The notes: a model not told the origin generated them from the letters alone. A stretch of DNA of 64,000 bases from Dongia rigui (GCF_034044635.1 NZ_JAXCLX010000001.1:496001-560000), one strand, 5' to 3'. Shown: positions 8,605 through 17,594, numbered from the stretch's first letter. Program-made: numbers and translations.

Positions 8605-9792
8605 ATGACGAAACGGCCCACGATCCACCTGAAATCGGGCGAGGAACGGCGTGTCCTTGGCGGTCACCCCTGGATCTACTCCAATGAGCTGCAGAGCGGG
8701 CCGGAACTGAAGGCGATCAAGCCGGGGACCATCACCACCCTGCGGCAGGCGGACGGCAAGCCGATCGGCCTCGTCTTCTTCAACCCGAAATCGCTCATCA
8801 GCGGGCGCGTCATCACCCGCGACCACAGCCTTGAGATCGACGTCCAGTTCTGGCGCCGCCGCCTGGAGCGGGCGCTGAAGCTGCGCGAGCGGCTCATCGA
8901 CGTGCCGTTCTATCGCCTGGCGCATGCCGAGGCCGATGGCTTTCCCGGCTGCGTCATCGACCGCTATGGCGATGTCGTCGTCATCGATGTCTCCAGCGCC
9001 GGCATGGATGCCGAGTTGGAGACGCTCAGCGCCGCCATCGACGCCCTGCTCAGCCCGCGCGTCATCGTCGCCCGCGGCGACGGCCCGGCACGTGAGCTCG
9101 AAGGGCTGGAACCCTTGAGCCGTGTGCTCAAAGGCAACCTCGACGAACCGGTGGAAGTGATCGAGAATGGCGCCAGATTCCTGTGCGATCCGCGCGCCGG
9201 GCAGAAGACCGGCTGGTTCTTCGACCAGCGCGACAACCGCGCCCTCATTGCGCGCCTGGCCAAGGGTGCCCATGTCCTCGATGCCTATTGCTATATGAGT
9301 GGCTTCGGCAACCAGGCCTTGAAGGCTGGTGCCGAGCATGTGCTGGCCCTCGACCGCAGCGCTCCGGCGCTGGAGTTTGCCAAGCGCGCCGCCGAGATCA
9401 ACGGCCATGCCGCGCGCTTTGAGACGCGCATGGGCGACGCGTTCGACGTGCTGCCGGAAATAGCAGCTGGCCAGAAGCGCTTCGATATCGTCGTTGCCGA
9501 CCCGCCTGCCTTCGTCAAATCGAAGAAGGATTTCCACCAGGGTGCGCGCGCCTACCGGAAGCTGGCACGCCTTGCCGCCTCCTGCGTCGGCAAGGACGGC
9601 ATCCTGATGCTGTGCTCATGCTCGCATAACATGCCGGCCGATGAGCTGATCAAGCAGGCAGCACGCGGGATCCAGGAGGCTGGGCGAAATGCCCGGATGC
9701 TCTATCACACGGGCGCCGCGCCTGACCATCCGGTGCATCCTGGCCTGCCGGAGAGCGCTTACCTGAAGGCTTTGACCTTCGCGATCGAATAG
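8605..9792 (+). CDS. rlmI: class I SAM-dependent rRNA methyltransferase, RlmI family
   Basis: Predicted 23S rRNA m5C methyltransferase of 395 residues. An N-terminal PUA domain (residues ~5-80, starting IHLKSGEERRVLGGHPWIY) is followed by a linker and a Rossmann methyltransferase fold with the SAM loop DAYCYMSGFGNQALKAGA, motif II VLALDRS, and the catalytic-region DPPAF. The CSCSHN block near the C terminus holds the conserved cysteine motif of the family. ATG 8605 is preferred over TTG 8602. The 3' end overlaps a small convergent gene by 34 bp. Confidence 0.9.
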   Translation: MTKRPTIHLKSGEERRVLGGHPWIYSNELQSGPELKAIKPGTITTLRQADGKPIGLVFFNPKSLISGRVITRDHSLEIDVQFWRRRLERALKLRERLIDVPFYRLAHAEADGFPGCVIDRYGDVVVIDVSSAGMDAELETLSAAIDALLSPRVIVARGDGPARELEGLEPLSRVLKGNLDEPVEVIENGARFLCDPRAGQKTGWFFDQRDNRALIARLAKGAHVLDAYCYMSGFGNQALKAGAEHVLALDRSAPALEFAKRAAEINGHAARFETRMGDAFDVLPEIAAGQKRFDIVVADPPAFVKSKKDFHQGARAYRKLARLAASCVGKDGILMLCSCSHNMPADELIKQAARGIQEAGRNARMLYHTGAAPDHPVHPGLPESAYLKALTFAIE

Positions 9793-9962
9793 AACAGCCC
9801 GGCGACACAGATCAGGCTGAAGCCGATGCCACCCAGATAGGGAATGCCGCCGCCAGCACGCGAGGCGACGTAGAGTCCCGCCAGGGCGAAGAGCCCAAGC
9901 AGCAGCATGAAACCGTTGCGTTCGAGATCGGCTTTGACGCTGTGGTCGAGTTCGGCTTTCAC
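9759..9962 (-). CDS. small two-helix membrane protein, unknown
   Basis: 67 residues: a charged N terminus (MKAELDHSVKADLERN), two hydrophobic segments (about 18-33 and 42-58) separated by a Gly-rich turn (SRAGGGIPYLGG), and a short basic tail. It starts with GTG preceded by a GGGGGA ribosome-binding site at good spacing. I do not recognise the family. Its 3' end runs 34 bp into rlmI on the other strand. The good ribosome-binding site and membrane topology argue that it is real. Confidence 0.62.
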   Translation of the reverse strand: MKAELDHSVKADLERNGFMLLLGLFALAGLYVASRAGGGIPYLGGIGFSLICVAGLFYSIAKVKAFR

Positions 9963-10021
9963 GGATCATCCCCCAGTGTGTTTGAGATTCGTTCGCAGTA
10001 TTGCCGCGCGCGCGTCGATTT

Positions 10022-11428
10022 TCAATTCACTTGCGCGGCTGCCGGCAGGGTAAGCGAGAACACGGCGCCGCCGGCGCCGGTCTCGAGGAGGCGCAGATCG
10101 CCGCCCTGCCCGCGCATCAATTCGCGGGCTATGGCGAGGCCAAGGCCCGTGCCGCCCGCCCGGGCCGAGCCCTTGAACGGCACGAACAGATTCTCCAGCG
10201 CCTTGCGGGAGAGGCCCGGCCCGTCATCGGCGATGGTGATTTCAAGGACGCCCGCCACCTCCACGGCGCGCAAGGTCACGGTCTTCGCGCCCATCTGCAA
10301 GGCGTTTTCGCCAAGATTGCGCAGGATGCGATAGACCTGCCCGCGGTCGGCACGGATCTGCTGATGGTCGGCCACATCGCTGATCCAGGCCTTGCCCTCG
10401 GTCAGCAGCTTGCCGAGGCTCTCGCCCACTTCATCGACCAGTTCTTTGAGCGCAAAGAGTTCGAATTCCGGCTTGGGCGGCCCCTCGCGGGTGAAATTGA
10501 GCGTGTCGGAGCAAAGATCGACCGCGCGGTCGAGCGAGCGCAGCAAGGCCGGCGCCAGCTTGCGCACCTCCGGATTGTCACTTTCGGCGAGCCGGTCGGT
10601 GACCAGACGGGCTGTGGCAAGAATCCCGCGCAGATCGTGGTTGATCTTGGTGACCGCCGTGCCTAGGGCCGCAAGGCGCGCGCGCTGCTGCAAGGCCTGT
10701 CGCACGCGGTCCTGCATCACGCCGAATTCGCGCTCAGCCACGCCAATCTCATCGCCGCGGGCAGTCTCGCCGAAATCGCCACGCTCGGCCTCGGGATCCT
10801 GGCGGAAGGCCACCATGCCACCTGTCAAACGCCGCATCGGCCGGATGATCAGCCATTGCAGCGCACCGAACAGCAACGCCGCCGTGATCAGCGAGATGAC
10901 GATGGAGAAGCCCAGCACACGCCAGGAATAGGCGATCATCGCCTGGCGCAACGGCCATTCATCGAACACCACGTCGACGACGACATCGGCGGCACGGGGC
11001 GAATAGCCTTTGACACGCATGACGCGGTTGCGGCCTTGCCACAGGGTTTCGAAGCCGTCCTCGAGCAAGGGCAAAAAGCCGCGATCGCCGAGATCGACGG
11101 TAACATCGACCAGCAGCGAGGGCGTCGAGCCACGCAGGATCAGGTTCTTTCCGTCACCGGTGCGGAGCGCGATGATGCGGGCGCCCACATGGTTGAGGAG
11201 GCGCACTTCCAGCTCCGGATCGATCATGTAGTCCGGCGTCGCTTCCAAGGCGAGGATGGCGAGATGCGCGGTGTTGAGTTTTTCTTCCAGCCAATCGAGG
11301 CGAAAGCGCGCGATCGAGGGCGCATAGATCAGGACCTCGCTGACCAGCACGAAGAGAATCGTCAGCACCAACACCCGGGCCGAAAGGCCACGCCCAAAGG
11401 TCGGCAGCTTGACGTCGGCATCCGTCAT
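10022..11428 (-). CDS. membrane sensor histidine kinase (no adjacent response regulator)
   Basis: Sensor kinase of 468 residues. A first membrane helix (about 18-40), a periplasmic region of ~150 residues, a second helix (about 185-210), HAMP (PMRRLTGGMVAF), then a phospho-acceptor helix with His264 in KINHDLRGIL and a HATPase domain with N-box NLGENALQMG, G1 DDGPGLS and G2 GGTGLGLAIARELM. The start (ATG 11428) overlaps the stop of the upstream oxidoreductase by 4 bp (ATGA). Last gene of a five-gene operon with no receiver-domain gene beside it, so its partner is elsewhere. Confidence 0.9.
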   Translation of the reverse strand: MTDADVKLPTFGRGLSARVLVLTILFVLVSEVLIYAPSIARFRLDWLEEKLNTAHLAILALEATPDYMIDPELEVRLLNHVGARIIALRTGDGKNLILRGSTPSLLVDVTVDLGDRGFLPLLEDGFETLWQGRNRVMRVKGYSPRAADVVVDVVFDEWPLRQAMIAYSWRVLGFSIVISLITAALLFGALQWLIIRPMRRLTGGMVAFRQDPEAERGDFGETARGDEIGVAEREFGVMQDRVRQALQQRARLAALGTAVTKINHDLRGILATARLVTDRLAESDNPEVRKLAPALLRSLDRAVDLCSDTLNFTREGPPKPEFELFALKELVDEVGESLGKLLTEGKAWISDVADHQQIRADRGQVYRILRNLGENALQMGAKTVTLRAVEVAGVLEITIADDGPGLSRKALENLFVPFKGSARAGGTGLGLAIARELMRGQGGDLRLLETGAGGAVFSLTLPAAAQVN

Positions 11429-12858
11429 GGCAGCTTCATTAGTCCGCGGACGAGGGCCCGCACGCCGACGCTGAACAGCCGCGGCGCGTAGTAGTTTCCA
11501 GCAACACGTTTCGATATCTCGGACAAGGTCGGATAGGGCAGCAACAGGCCCGCCATGGCCGAGAGCTTGAGCCCGCGGGCGATCGCAAGGCACCAGGGTG
11601 CCAGCAATTCACCGGCCTGCGGGCCGACAATGCCGACGCCCAGGATCTGGCCGCCAGCACGCAGCACGATCTTGATTCGCCCTGCGTCGCGGCGTTCGGT
11701 GCGGGCCCGGTCATTGGTGTCAAAATCGAGGGTTTCGGTCCGCACGTCTTTGAACCGCGCCCGTGCCGCCGTCTCCAGCAACCCGACATAGGCCAGTTCC
11801 GGCTCGGTGAACGTCACCCAGGGAATGAGATCCGGGTTCACCTTGGCGCGCAGGCGGAACAGGATGTTCCGCAGCACGATGCCACCGTGGTAGCCGGCAA
11901 CATGCGTGAACGCAGGACCACCTGCGCAATCGCCGATGGCATAGATGCGGGGGTTGCTGGTGCGCAAGCGCTGATCGACCTGGATCGTACTGCCCTTCAG
12001 CGTAACAGCAGCGCGCTCCAGACCGATGCCATCCGTGTTGGGACGGCGGCCCACAGCCACCAGCACGTGGCTGACGGCGATCTCCTCCGTCGTACCTTCA
12101 TTGTTGGCCAGGTGAGCGGCAATGCCGTCGTCGTTCCGTTCCAGGCGGATGATGTTGGTGCCTTCCTTGAGATCGACACCATCCGCCGCAAGCGCCGTCC
12201 GGACGAAGCCCACCAGTTCGGGATCATCCTTGGGCAGCAGGCGCGCCATTTCGACCAACGTCACCTTGGCACCCAGGCGCCGTTGTGCCTGCGCCATCTC
12301 GACACCGATGGGACCGCCGCCGATGACCAGCAAATGCTCGATCGGCTCCGTCACGCCGAAGATCGTTTCGTTGGTGAAGGGCCTGATGCCGTCGAGACCG
12401 GCGATCGGCGGCAAAACGGGCTTCGACCCGGTGGCGATCACGAAGCGTTTAGCCTGGATGCGTTGCCCATTCGCGATGACAGCGTCGGGTGCAGCGAACA
12501 CCCCGCGTCCACGGATAACGGTCACGCCAAGTCCTTCGAAACGCTCGACTGAATCATGCGGTGCGATGCCAGCGATGACACCGGCGATGTGCTTGGCGAC
12601 ATTGGCGCGGTTGATCGTGGGTGCGCGGAAGCTGACGCCAAATTTCTTCGCCTGCGATACGGTGGCCGCTTGGTGAGCAGCCGCCAACAGAGCTTTTGAC
12701 GGCACGCAGCCGGAATTGAGGCAGTCGCCGCCCATCTCGCCTTCTTCGACCAGCACGACGCTGGCGCCGAGCTGTGCTGCACCTGCCGCCACGGTCAGGC
12801 CACCGGAACCGGCACCGATGACGCAGATGTCGGGGGTAAGGGTCGGCATCTCAGTCAT
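11425..12858 (-). CDS. FAD-dependent pyridine nucleotide-disulfide oxidoreductase, MerA/Lpd-like
   Basis: 477-residue flavoprotein: FAD-binding GAGSGG near residue 15, redox disulfide Cys46/Cys51 in GGDCLNSGCVPSK, NAD(P)-binding GGGPIGVE, second FAD motif YAIGDCAGGP, and a dimerisation domain. The dihydrolipoamide dehydrogenase catalytic dyad (HPTxxE) reads YPTLSE here, so it is probably not a true lipoamide dehydrogenase. It resembles the mercuric-reductase-like enzymes often found beside, or fused to, TVP38/TMEM64 proteins, as here. It lacks an N-terminal heavy-metal domain. The start is uncertain (ATG 12858, overlapping the upstream stop by 8 bp, or ATG 12849). Confidence 0.85.
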   Translation of the reverse strand: MTEMPTLTPDICVIGAGSGGLTVAAGAAQLGASVVLVEEGEMGGDCLNSGCVPSKALLAAAHQAATVSQAKKFGVSFRAPTINRANVAKHIAGVIAGIAPHDSVERFEGLGVTVIRGRGVFAAPDAVIANGQRIQAKRFVIATGSKPVLPPIAGLDGIRPFTNETIFGVTEPIEHLLVIGGGPIGVEMAQAQRRLGAKVTLVEMARLLPKDDPELVGFVRTALAADGVDLKEGTNIIRLERNDDGIAAHLANNEGTTEEIAVSHVLVAVGRRPNTDGIGLERAAVTLKGSTIQVDQRLRTSNPRIYAIGDCAGGPAFTHVAGYHGGIVLRNILFRLRAKVNPDLIPWVTFTEPELAYVGLLETAARARFKDVRTETLDFDTNDRARTERRDAGRIKIVLRAGGQILGVGIVGPQAGELLAPWCLAIARGLKLSAMAGLLLPYPTLSEISKRVAGNYYAPRLFSVGVRALVRGLMKLP

Positions 12859-13567
12859 GGGACGCACCGCGTCCGTTGCGACGCCGATAGAGAACCGGCA
12901 GGGCCGCCAGAAGCGCAAGGCCCAGCAGGCCTAAGATGATCTGCGGCGAGACGGCGACAGCGAGGTCGCCGCCGCTGGCCAGCGCCGTTCCCAGCCCGCT
13001 GCCGAGGGAGGTATAGACCAGGACCGCCGGCAGAATGCCAATGAAGGTCGTGACGGCAAAACAGGTCAGCGATACGCCGAGGAATGCCGGCACCAGATTG
13101 ACCACGAAGAAGGGAAAAAGCGGCACCAGGCGCAGGATCAACATGTAACTCCACATATCGCGCGCGAACCCTGCAGCGAGCTTCGAAAACCAGGGCCCCG
13201 CCCGCCGCCGCAAAGGCTCGCCCAGAGACGAGCGCGCGATCAAAAAGACGATCACAGCCCCCGCCGTAGCTGCCACAAGGATGTAGCATGTGGCGGCGAA
13301 GACGCCAAACAGGAAGCCGCCGACCAAGGTCAGCACGGTTCCGCCCGGGACGGACAGGGCGACGGTCACCAGATAGATCAGCACATAGAGCAGCGCCGCC
13401 TGCACATAATGTGCGTCGACGAAGGCCGCGAGTCCGGCATGGCGCGCGCGCAGTGTCTCAAGGCTCAGCCAATCGGTCCCGCCCAGCGCCAGGAACAGGA
13501 CCGCGCCTGCCGCCAGGATCAGCAGCGGCCATAACCGGCGCCAGGAAATTGTCCGGGGCATCGCCAT
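12851..13567 (-). CDS. TVP38/TMEM64 (VTT-domain) membrane protein
   Basis: 238-residue inner-membrane protein with about six hydrophobic segments. The VTT/DedA-like core shows as SVPGGTVLTLVGGFLFG, then a re-entrant region and RLVPLFPFFVVNLVPAFLG, characteristic of the family. Eukaryotic relatives are lipid scramblases; the bacterial role is not settled. Start ATG 13567 shares one base with the cyclase stop (TGATG); ATG 13561 is an alternative. Pairing with the MerA-like oxidoreductase is a recurrent arrangement. Confidence 0.88.
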   Translation of the reverse strand: MAMPRTISWRRLWPLLILAAGAVLFLALGGTDWLSLETLRARHAGLAAFVDAHYVQAALLYVLIYLVTVALSVPGGTVLTLVGGFLFGVFAATCYILVAATAGAVIVFLIARSSLGEPLRRRAGPWFSKLAAGFARDMWSYMLILRLVPLFPFFVVNLVPAFLGVSLTCFAVTTFIGILPAVLVYTSLGSGLGTALASGGDLAVAVSPQIILGLLGLALLAALPVLYRRRNGRGASHD

Positions 13568-15501
13568 CACGCCAGATCGGCACAGCTTGCCGCCGACCAA
13601 TAGCTGATCGGCTTATCGCGCCCGCGCACCGGCTGCTCCGGCCGCGCCACCAGACCGCTGATAAGATCTTCGCGCCCCAAGGCGCGGATGGCGCTGACCA
13701 TATCGTCGGATATGACCAGAACCGTGCCGGTTGCTTTCGCCGCCGCTTCCAACCGGCTGGCGACATTCACCGTATCGCCCGCCGCCGCCAATTGCGCCTG
13801 ATGACGCCCACCCAGTTGCGCCATCGCGACGGGGCCGAAATGCAAGCCGGCCCGTGCCGGGTTCTCGGGATGCCAGCGCCGCAGCCGCAGCAGCATATCG
13901 CGGGCGCAGGCCAAGGCGCGCACTGGGTCATCTTCACGCGGTTGCGGCAGTCCCCAAAGCATCAATGCGCCGTCACCCAGAAACTGGGCGACGATGCCGC
14001 CATGCGCGGCGACCACATCCTCGATCTGCGCGTGGAAGGATTTGAGGAACTGCGCCGTGTCGGCGGGCGATCGTTCCTCGCTGGCATGGGTGAAGCCCTG
14101 CAGATCGACGAACATCACCGCGGCCAATTGTTCGCGTGCATCAAAGGCCGGGGTCGCGCGCTCGGCCAGCGTTTCGGCCAGGCTGGGCGGCACGTAGCGC
14201 GCCAAGTTGCCGCGATGACGTTCCGCTTCGTTACGCAGGCGCCGTTCCAGCACCAGGCGGGCCAGAAGCCCTAGCGCCCCGCCCGCGATGATCGCGGCCA
14301 TCGGCCCGCTCATCGCCACCAGCCGATTGGCGTGAGAGAACATCAGTTGCGCAAAAACCAGCCACGCGATCAGCAAGGCGAGATTGTTGAAGAGCCCCCA
14401 GACCAGGCGCTGGGCACGGATACCGAGCCGCCAGGAGGACAGGGCCAGCGCAATGATGGCGATGGCTTCCAAGACGCGCTGTTCAGGCGTGCGGATCAAC
14501 CCCGATCCACGCATCAGATTGTCCGTGGCCGTGGCGAGAACCTCGACCCCAGGCAGGTCGAGAGAATAAGGCGTCGTGAAATTGTCGCCGAGCGATGTCG
14601 CTGAAACGCCGACCAGCACCGCGCGATCCTTGAGCAGCGGCGGTGGAATGCGCCGTTCCAGGAGATCCATCGCCGAATAGGTACGAAAGGTGCCGGTAGG
14701 TCCAAGATAATTGAGGCCCATTCCGTAGCGGTCATCGAGCGGCAATTTCTGCGTACCAAAAATCAGCCGACCGGCATAATCAAAGCCGATGGCGCTCAGC
14801 GGCAGATCCTGCTGGCGGGCGGCGAGCAATAACGGGAAGGACGGGATCAGCGCCCCAGCGTAAGCGATGGCTGGATATTGCGTGCGGGTCTGGCCAATCT
14901 CGGAGGATTGCTGATTGACGTGGCCGACCGCCGCCACGTTTTCAAATGCCGGCAATGGCCGCAGGATCTCGTCGGCCGTGATGACGTGGCCGGGTCCCAT
15001 CTGCTGGTTGACGATGTTGCCGATGGCGATCTGCCCCACCTCCTCAACCTTGCCGGCGCTGGGCGAGCCGTCGTTGAACAGCAAAGCGGTGGCGATCACG
15101 GCATGGCCTTGACGTTGCAAGGCGTCGGCCAACACCCGGTCGCCGGCACCGTCGGTGTCGATCTCGTGTTCCGACAGCAGGATGTCGAAGCCGATGCTCT
15201 TGGCACCGGCAAGGCGCAACACGTCGACAATCTCGGCAAGCTTGGCGCGCGGCCAGGGCCATTGGCCGATCTGGGCCAGCGACCGGTCGTCGACCACGAT
15301 AATCGCGATGTCGACCGGTGGCTCGGCCGGCCCGCGCAGGCGGAAGCGCCAATCGAGCGCAGCACCCTGGTCGACCCCTTCCAGCCAAGGATCGCTGGAA
15401 AGATGCAGCCAGCCGATCGCCACGCCGAGGAGAAGCACCAAAGCGAGGCTCACCCAGCCTCGCTTTGCTTTCCGCATACCGTTGTCGTTTGGTGGCGCCA
15501 C
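13567..15501 (-). CDS. CHASE2-domain class III nucleotide cyclase
   Basis: 644-residue receptor cyclase: N-terminal helix (~18-36), an extracytoplasmic CHASE2 sensor (~40-330; blocks IIVVDDRSLAQIGQWPWPR, GFDILLSE and LVGVSATSLGDNF), three more membrane helices (~345-420), then a class III catalytic domain. Metal-binding Asp466 (MFVDLQGFT) and Asp510 (FLGDGALM) and the Asn/Arg pair in GDTVNVASRLE are present. The adenine-selecting Lys position is Gln506, and its partner before GDTVN is Ala, so cAMP as product is not assured. GTG start 15501 lies 1 bp after the FecR-domain gene; ATG 15477 is an alternative. Confidence 0.88.
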   Translation of the reverse strand: MAPPNDNGMRKAKRGWVSLALVLLLGVAIGWLHLSSDPWLEGVDQGAALDWRFRLRGPAEPPVDIAIIVVDDRSLAQIGQWPWPRAKLAEIVDVLRLAGAKSIGFDILLSEHEIDTDGAGDRVLADALQRQGHAVIATALLFNDGSPSAGKVEEVGQIAIGNIVNQQMGPGHVITADEILRPLPAFENVAAVGHVNQQSSEIGQTRTQYPAIAYAGALIPSFPLLLAARQQDLPLSAIGFDYAGRLIFGTQKLPLDDRYGMGLNYLGPTGTFRTYSAMDLLERRIPPPLLKDRAVLVGVSATSLGDNFTTPYSLDLPGVEVLATATDNLMRGSGLIRTPEQRVLEAIAIIALALSSWRLGIRAQRLVWGLFNNLALLIAWLVFAQLMFSHANRLVAMSGPMAAIIAGGALGLLARLVLERRLRNEAERHRGNLARYVPPSLAETLAERATPAFDAREQLAAVMFVDLQGFTHASEERSPADTAQFLKSFHAQIEDVVAAHGGIVAQFLGDGALMLWGLPQPREDDPVRALACARDMLLRLRRWHPENPARAGLHFGPVAMAQLGGRHQAQLAAAGDTVNVASRLEAAAKATGTVLVISDDMVSAIRALGREDLISGLVARPEQPVRGRDKPISYWSAASCADLA

Positions 15502-15502
15502 G

Positions 15503-16135
15503 TTAGGGAATGGTCACGCGGGCCAGTGCCTCGTCGCGCCGTTTGGCCCCCCAGGTTTTCACCGTGAGCGGGCCCTTCTCAGCCGTCACGTCGACACCCT
15601 GGCCCTGGCGCAACACCACGGTGCCGCTGCCGGCACGGCTTGAAACCGCGACGCGCCCCTCGGCCACGAAGACCGCCGTCTTGGCGCCGGTATTCTCGAC
15701 CAGGTAATCCGTGCCGCGGACCGAGGCCACCGCCGTGGTCGTGCGGACATCGAAGCGGCCCCAGGAGGTGGCCTTGTTGACCGTGACCCGGGCGATGCCG
15801 GCGATGACGTCGAGCACCGCCGAGGATTCCTGCGCCTCGGGTGCAAAGAAGGCGATCGCCACCTCGCTGCCCGGGCCGACGGTCAGTACCGATCCGTCAG
15901 AGAAGGTGACTTCGGCCCGTGCGTCGGCACCGGCGCGGATGCTGTCGCTGACCAGCACGTCCTGCCCGGGCGCGGCCGCACTCTCCACCCCGCTGCGGAT
16001 GATCGTGACCGGGCCGGCCAGGCGCGAGAGTTTGCCCGCCGTCCCTTCCGCCGCAAAGCCGGGGCGGGTCAGGAGCCAACCGGCCGCCAACGAGGCGGGC
16101 AAGGCGAGCAGAAAATCGCGTTTCGAAAGTGGCAT
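15503..16135 (-). CDS. FecR-domain periplasmic protein
   Basis: 210 residues with an N-terminal export signal (PLSKRDFLLALPASLAAGWLL, lacking a twin Arg) and a FecR domain: RLAGPVTIIRSG, a segment with VSDSIRAGADARAEV and FSDGSVLTVGPGSEV, and VRGTDYLVENTGAKTAVFV. FecR-like proteins of this type commonly accompany CHASE2 cyclases and may feed extracytoplasmic signals to them. An AAGGAGAT ribosome-binding site sits at ideal distance from ATG 16135. First gene of the leftward operon running to 10022. Confidence 0.88.
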   Translation of the reverse strand: MPLSKRDFLLALPASLAAGWLLTRPGFAAEGTAGKLSRLAGPVTIIRSGVESAAAPGQDVLVSDSIRAGADARAEVTFSDGSVLTVGPGSEVAIAFFAPEAQESSAVLDVIAGIARVTVNKATSWGRFDVRTTTAVASVRGTDYLVENTGAKTAVFVAEGRVAVSSRAGSGTVVLRQGQGVDVTAEKGPLTVKTWGAKRRDEALARVTIP

Positions 16136-16441
16136 CCTTAATCTCCTTTGACTGGCCGCCGGTCTTCGGGGCAGCAGGCTAGGTAGGTTCCCCGTCGGCC
16201 TCAAGCGACATGACGACAATCATGTGGCCTCCCCCGGAGCCGGCGGCTGTGAACTGCTTCACGCCGCATGATCGTACAGGAGCGGACCCTGCCGGGGGCA
16301 AAAAAGGGCCTGATTCGACACGAAATTTGCGCCTTGGGGGGCCCGAATCGGTCGCAGAATGCTTCTCAGTCCGGATTTCGCTCGCTAAACTGCCCCCAGA
16401 CCGGGCCCGGCTGGCGGGCAGCGATCGGGGGAGATTTGATC
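16136..16441. promoter_or_regulatory. divergent intergenic region, FecR operon / lipoprotein gene
   Basis: 306 bp between two divergent genes, so it must hold promoters for both. Apart from the ribosome-binding sites at its two ends (AAGGAGAT leftward; GGGGGAG rightward), I see no convincing -35/-10 pair or operator. Confidence 0.4.
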
Positions 16442-17050
16442 ATGAAGATACGCGGCCTGCTCATCTCAGTTATGATGGGCGCCTCAGTCGTTACAGGCTG
16501 CCAGCCCTGGAGCGGCGGTGCGAGCGAACCGGTGCAGCCGGTGGCCCCCGTCGCCACGCCGGCAGCCCCCTTGCCCCCCGCCCGGATGAATGTGGCCCAA
16601 CCCAATGACTTGATTGGGTCCTGGCAGATGGTCCAATTGCCGCCGGCCTTCGTGCAGCCATCGCGCCCGACCTCTTCCTTCAGCAATCCCTGGCAATGGT
16701 TCATCATCAGCCCGATGGACGGGACCGGCGTGGGCCGCATTGGCCTGGTGACGCGGGCGGAGGCGCCCAAGGTGCCGGTCAACGACCAGATTCTGGCGGA
16801 TGCCTGGGCACAGGCGCCGATGTACGACACCTACCGCATGGCAGGCGGCGTCATGTCAGTGACACCCGTGGCCGTCACCGGCTGGTCGGCGCAAGGGACG
16901 CAGACCTGGCGGGTCTATACCGTCACCAATGCCGGGCTGATGCTGGGCATGCAGGCCTTGCCCGGCGACGTGCTGATGACACTGACGACGCCGGACAACC
17001 AGCCGCTTTATTACCGCATGCTCCGCCGCATACCGCGCGTGCAGCAATAG
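16442..17050 (+). CDS. hypothetical lipoprotein
   Basis: 202 residues. The start is set by GGGGGAG upstream of ATG 16442 and by the lipoprotein signal that follows (MKIRGLLISVMMGASVVTGC, lipobox VTGC, Cys20). A Pro/Ala-rich linker (residues ~30-50) leads to a ~145-residue domain starting NDLIGSWQMVQLPP, which has the look of a small lipocalin-like or beta-rich domain (IGSWQMV). No catalytic motif seen. Two hairpins follow it. Function unknown. Confidence 0.72.
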   Translation: MKIRGLLISVMMGASVVTGCQPWSGGASEPVQPVAPVATPAAPLPPARMNVAQPNDLIGSWQMVQLPPAFVQPSRPTSSFSNPWQWFIISPMDGTGVGRIGLVTRAEAPKVPVNDQILADAWAQAPMYDTYRMAGGVMSVTPVAVTGWSAQGTQTWRVYTVTNAGLMLGMQALPGDVLMTLTTPDNQPLYYRMLRRIPRVQQ

Positions 17051-17058
17051 GTTCGTCA

Positions 17059-17154
17059 TTCTTGTCCAAAGCCGAATTGTTCGGATTGTCGGACAAGAAC
17101 TGAATCAAACAACTGGCGATGATGCCTCGCCGATGGTCGTGACATCGGCGAGGC
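17059..17154. terminator. two tandem hairpins between lipoprotein gene and peptidase remnant
   Basis: First: TTCTTGTCC (17059-17067) pairs with GGACAAGAA (17091-17099), enclosing a nested CCGAA/TTCGG hairpin. Second: a perfect 12-bp stem GCCTCGCCGATG (17124-17135) with its complement (17143-17154) and a 7-nt loop. Neither has a clean U-tract. They lie between convergent gene ends and probably work as bidirectional terminators or 3' stabilisers. Confidence 0.5.
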
Positions 17155-17189
17155 GACAATCTTAAAGTACTGGTCAGTCGCAGCTTCTC

Positions 17190-17594
17190 TTAGGTCATGA
17201 ACTCATTGAGAGCGCTAACCTTCCGGAAGAGCCGCGCCAGTTCAGTGTGATCAATTGCCTTGCACAATCTCCCTGACGGTTTGAACGTCGCCATGTCCTC
17301 AGCCGCCACCAGGGCGTTCACCACTGCTTCCTCAATGGCCTCCACGGCTGCCAGATAGAAGGCATCGCAGCCCTCGTCGGCAATGAATTCCATATTCTGG
17401 ATTGGTGTCATGCTGGCCTGACGTGTCCGGTCGTTTGCCGTGCTAATGGCGAGGAAGATGTCGCCGGAATTGTTCCCGCCGGGCGTCCCATTGCGGCCGA
17501 TCCCGATGGAGGCTCGCTTGGCGAGCCGGCGCAGCTGCGAAGGCAAGAACGGGGCGTCGGTAGCTGTCGTCGCTGATCCCAAACATGAATACAC
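17190..17594 (-). pseudogene. 3' remnant of DmpA/P1-family (peptidase S58) aminopeptidase
   Basis: The readable product is the C-terminal ~125 residues of a D-aminopeptidase/L-aminopeptidase-D-esterase: ATDAPFLPSQLRRLAKRAS, GTPGGNNSGDIFLAISTAN, and NMEFIADEGCDAFYLAAVEAIEEAVVNAL are all typical of the tail of this family (usual length ~350-380). Everything upstream of ATDAP, including the region expected to hold the autocatalytic serine, is missing. The reading frame is cut at about 17570, where sequence on the other strand becomes an ABC-transporter ATPase. Non-functional remnant. Confidence 0.75.

Noticed and set aside
11425-12858. True dihydrolipoamide dehydrogenase or mercuric reductase
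   Set aside because: The catalytic HPTxxE reads YPTLSE, and no E1/E2 complex genes, mer genes or heavy-metal domain are present.
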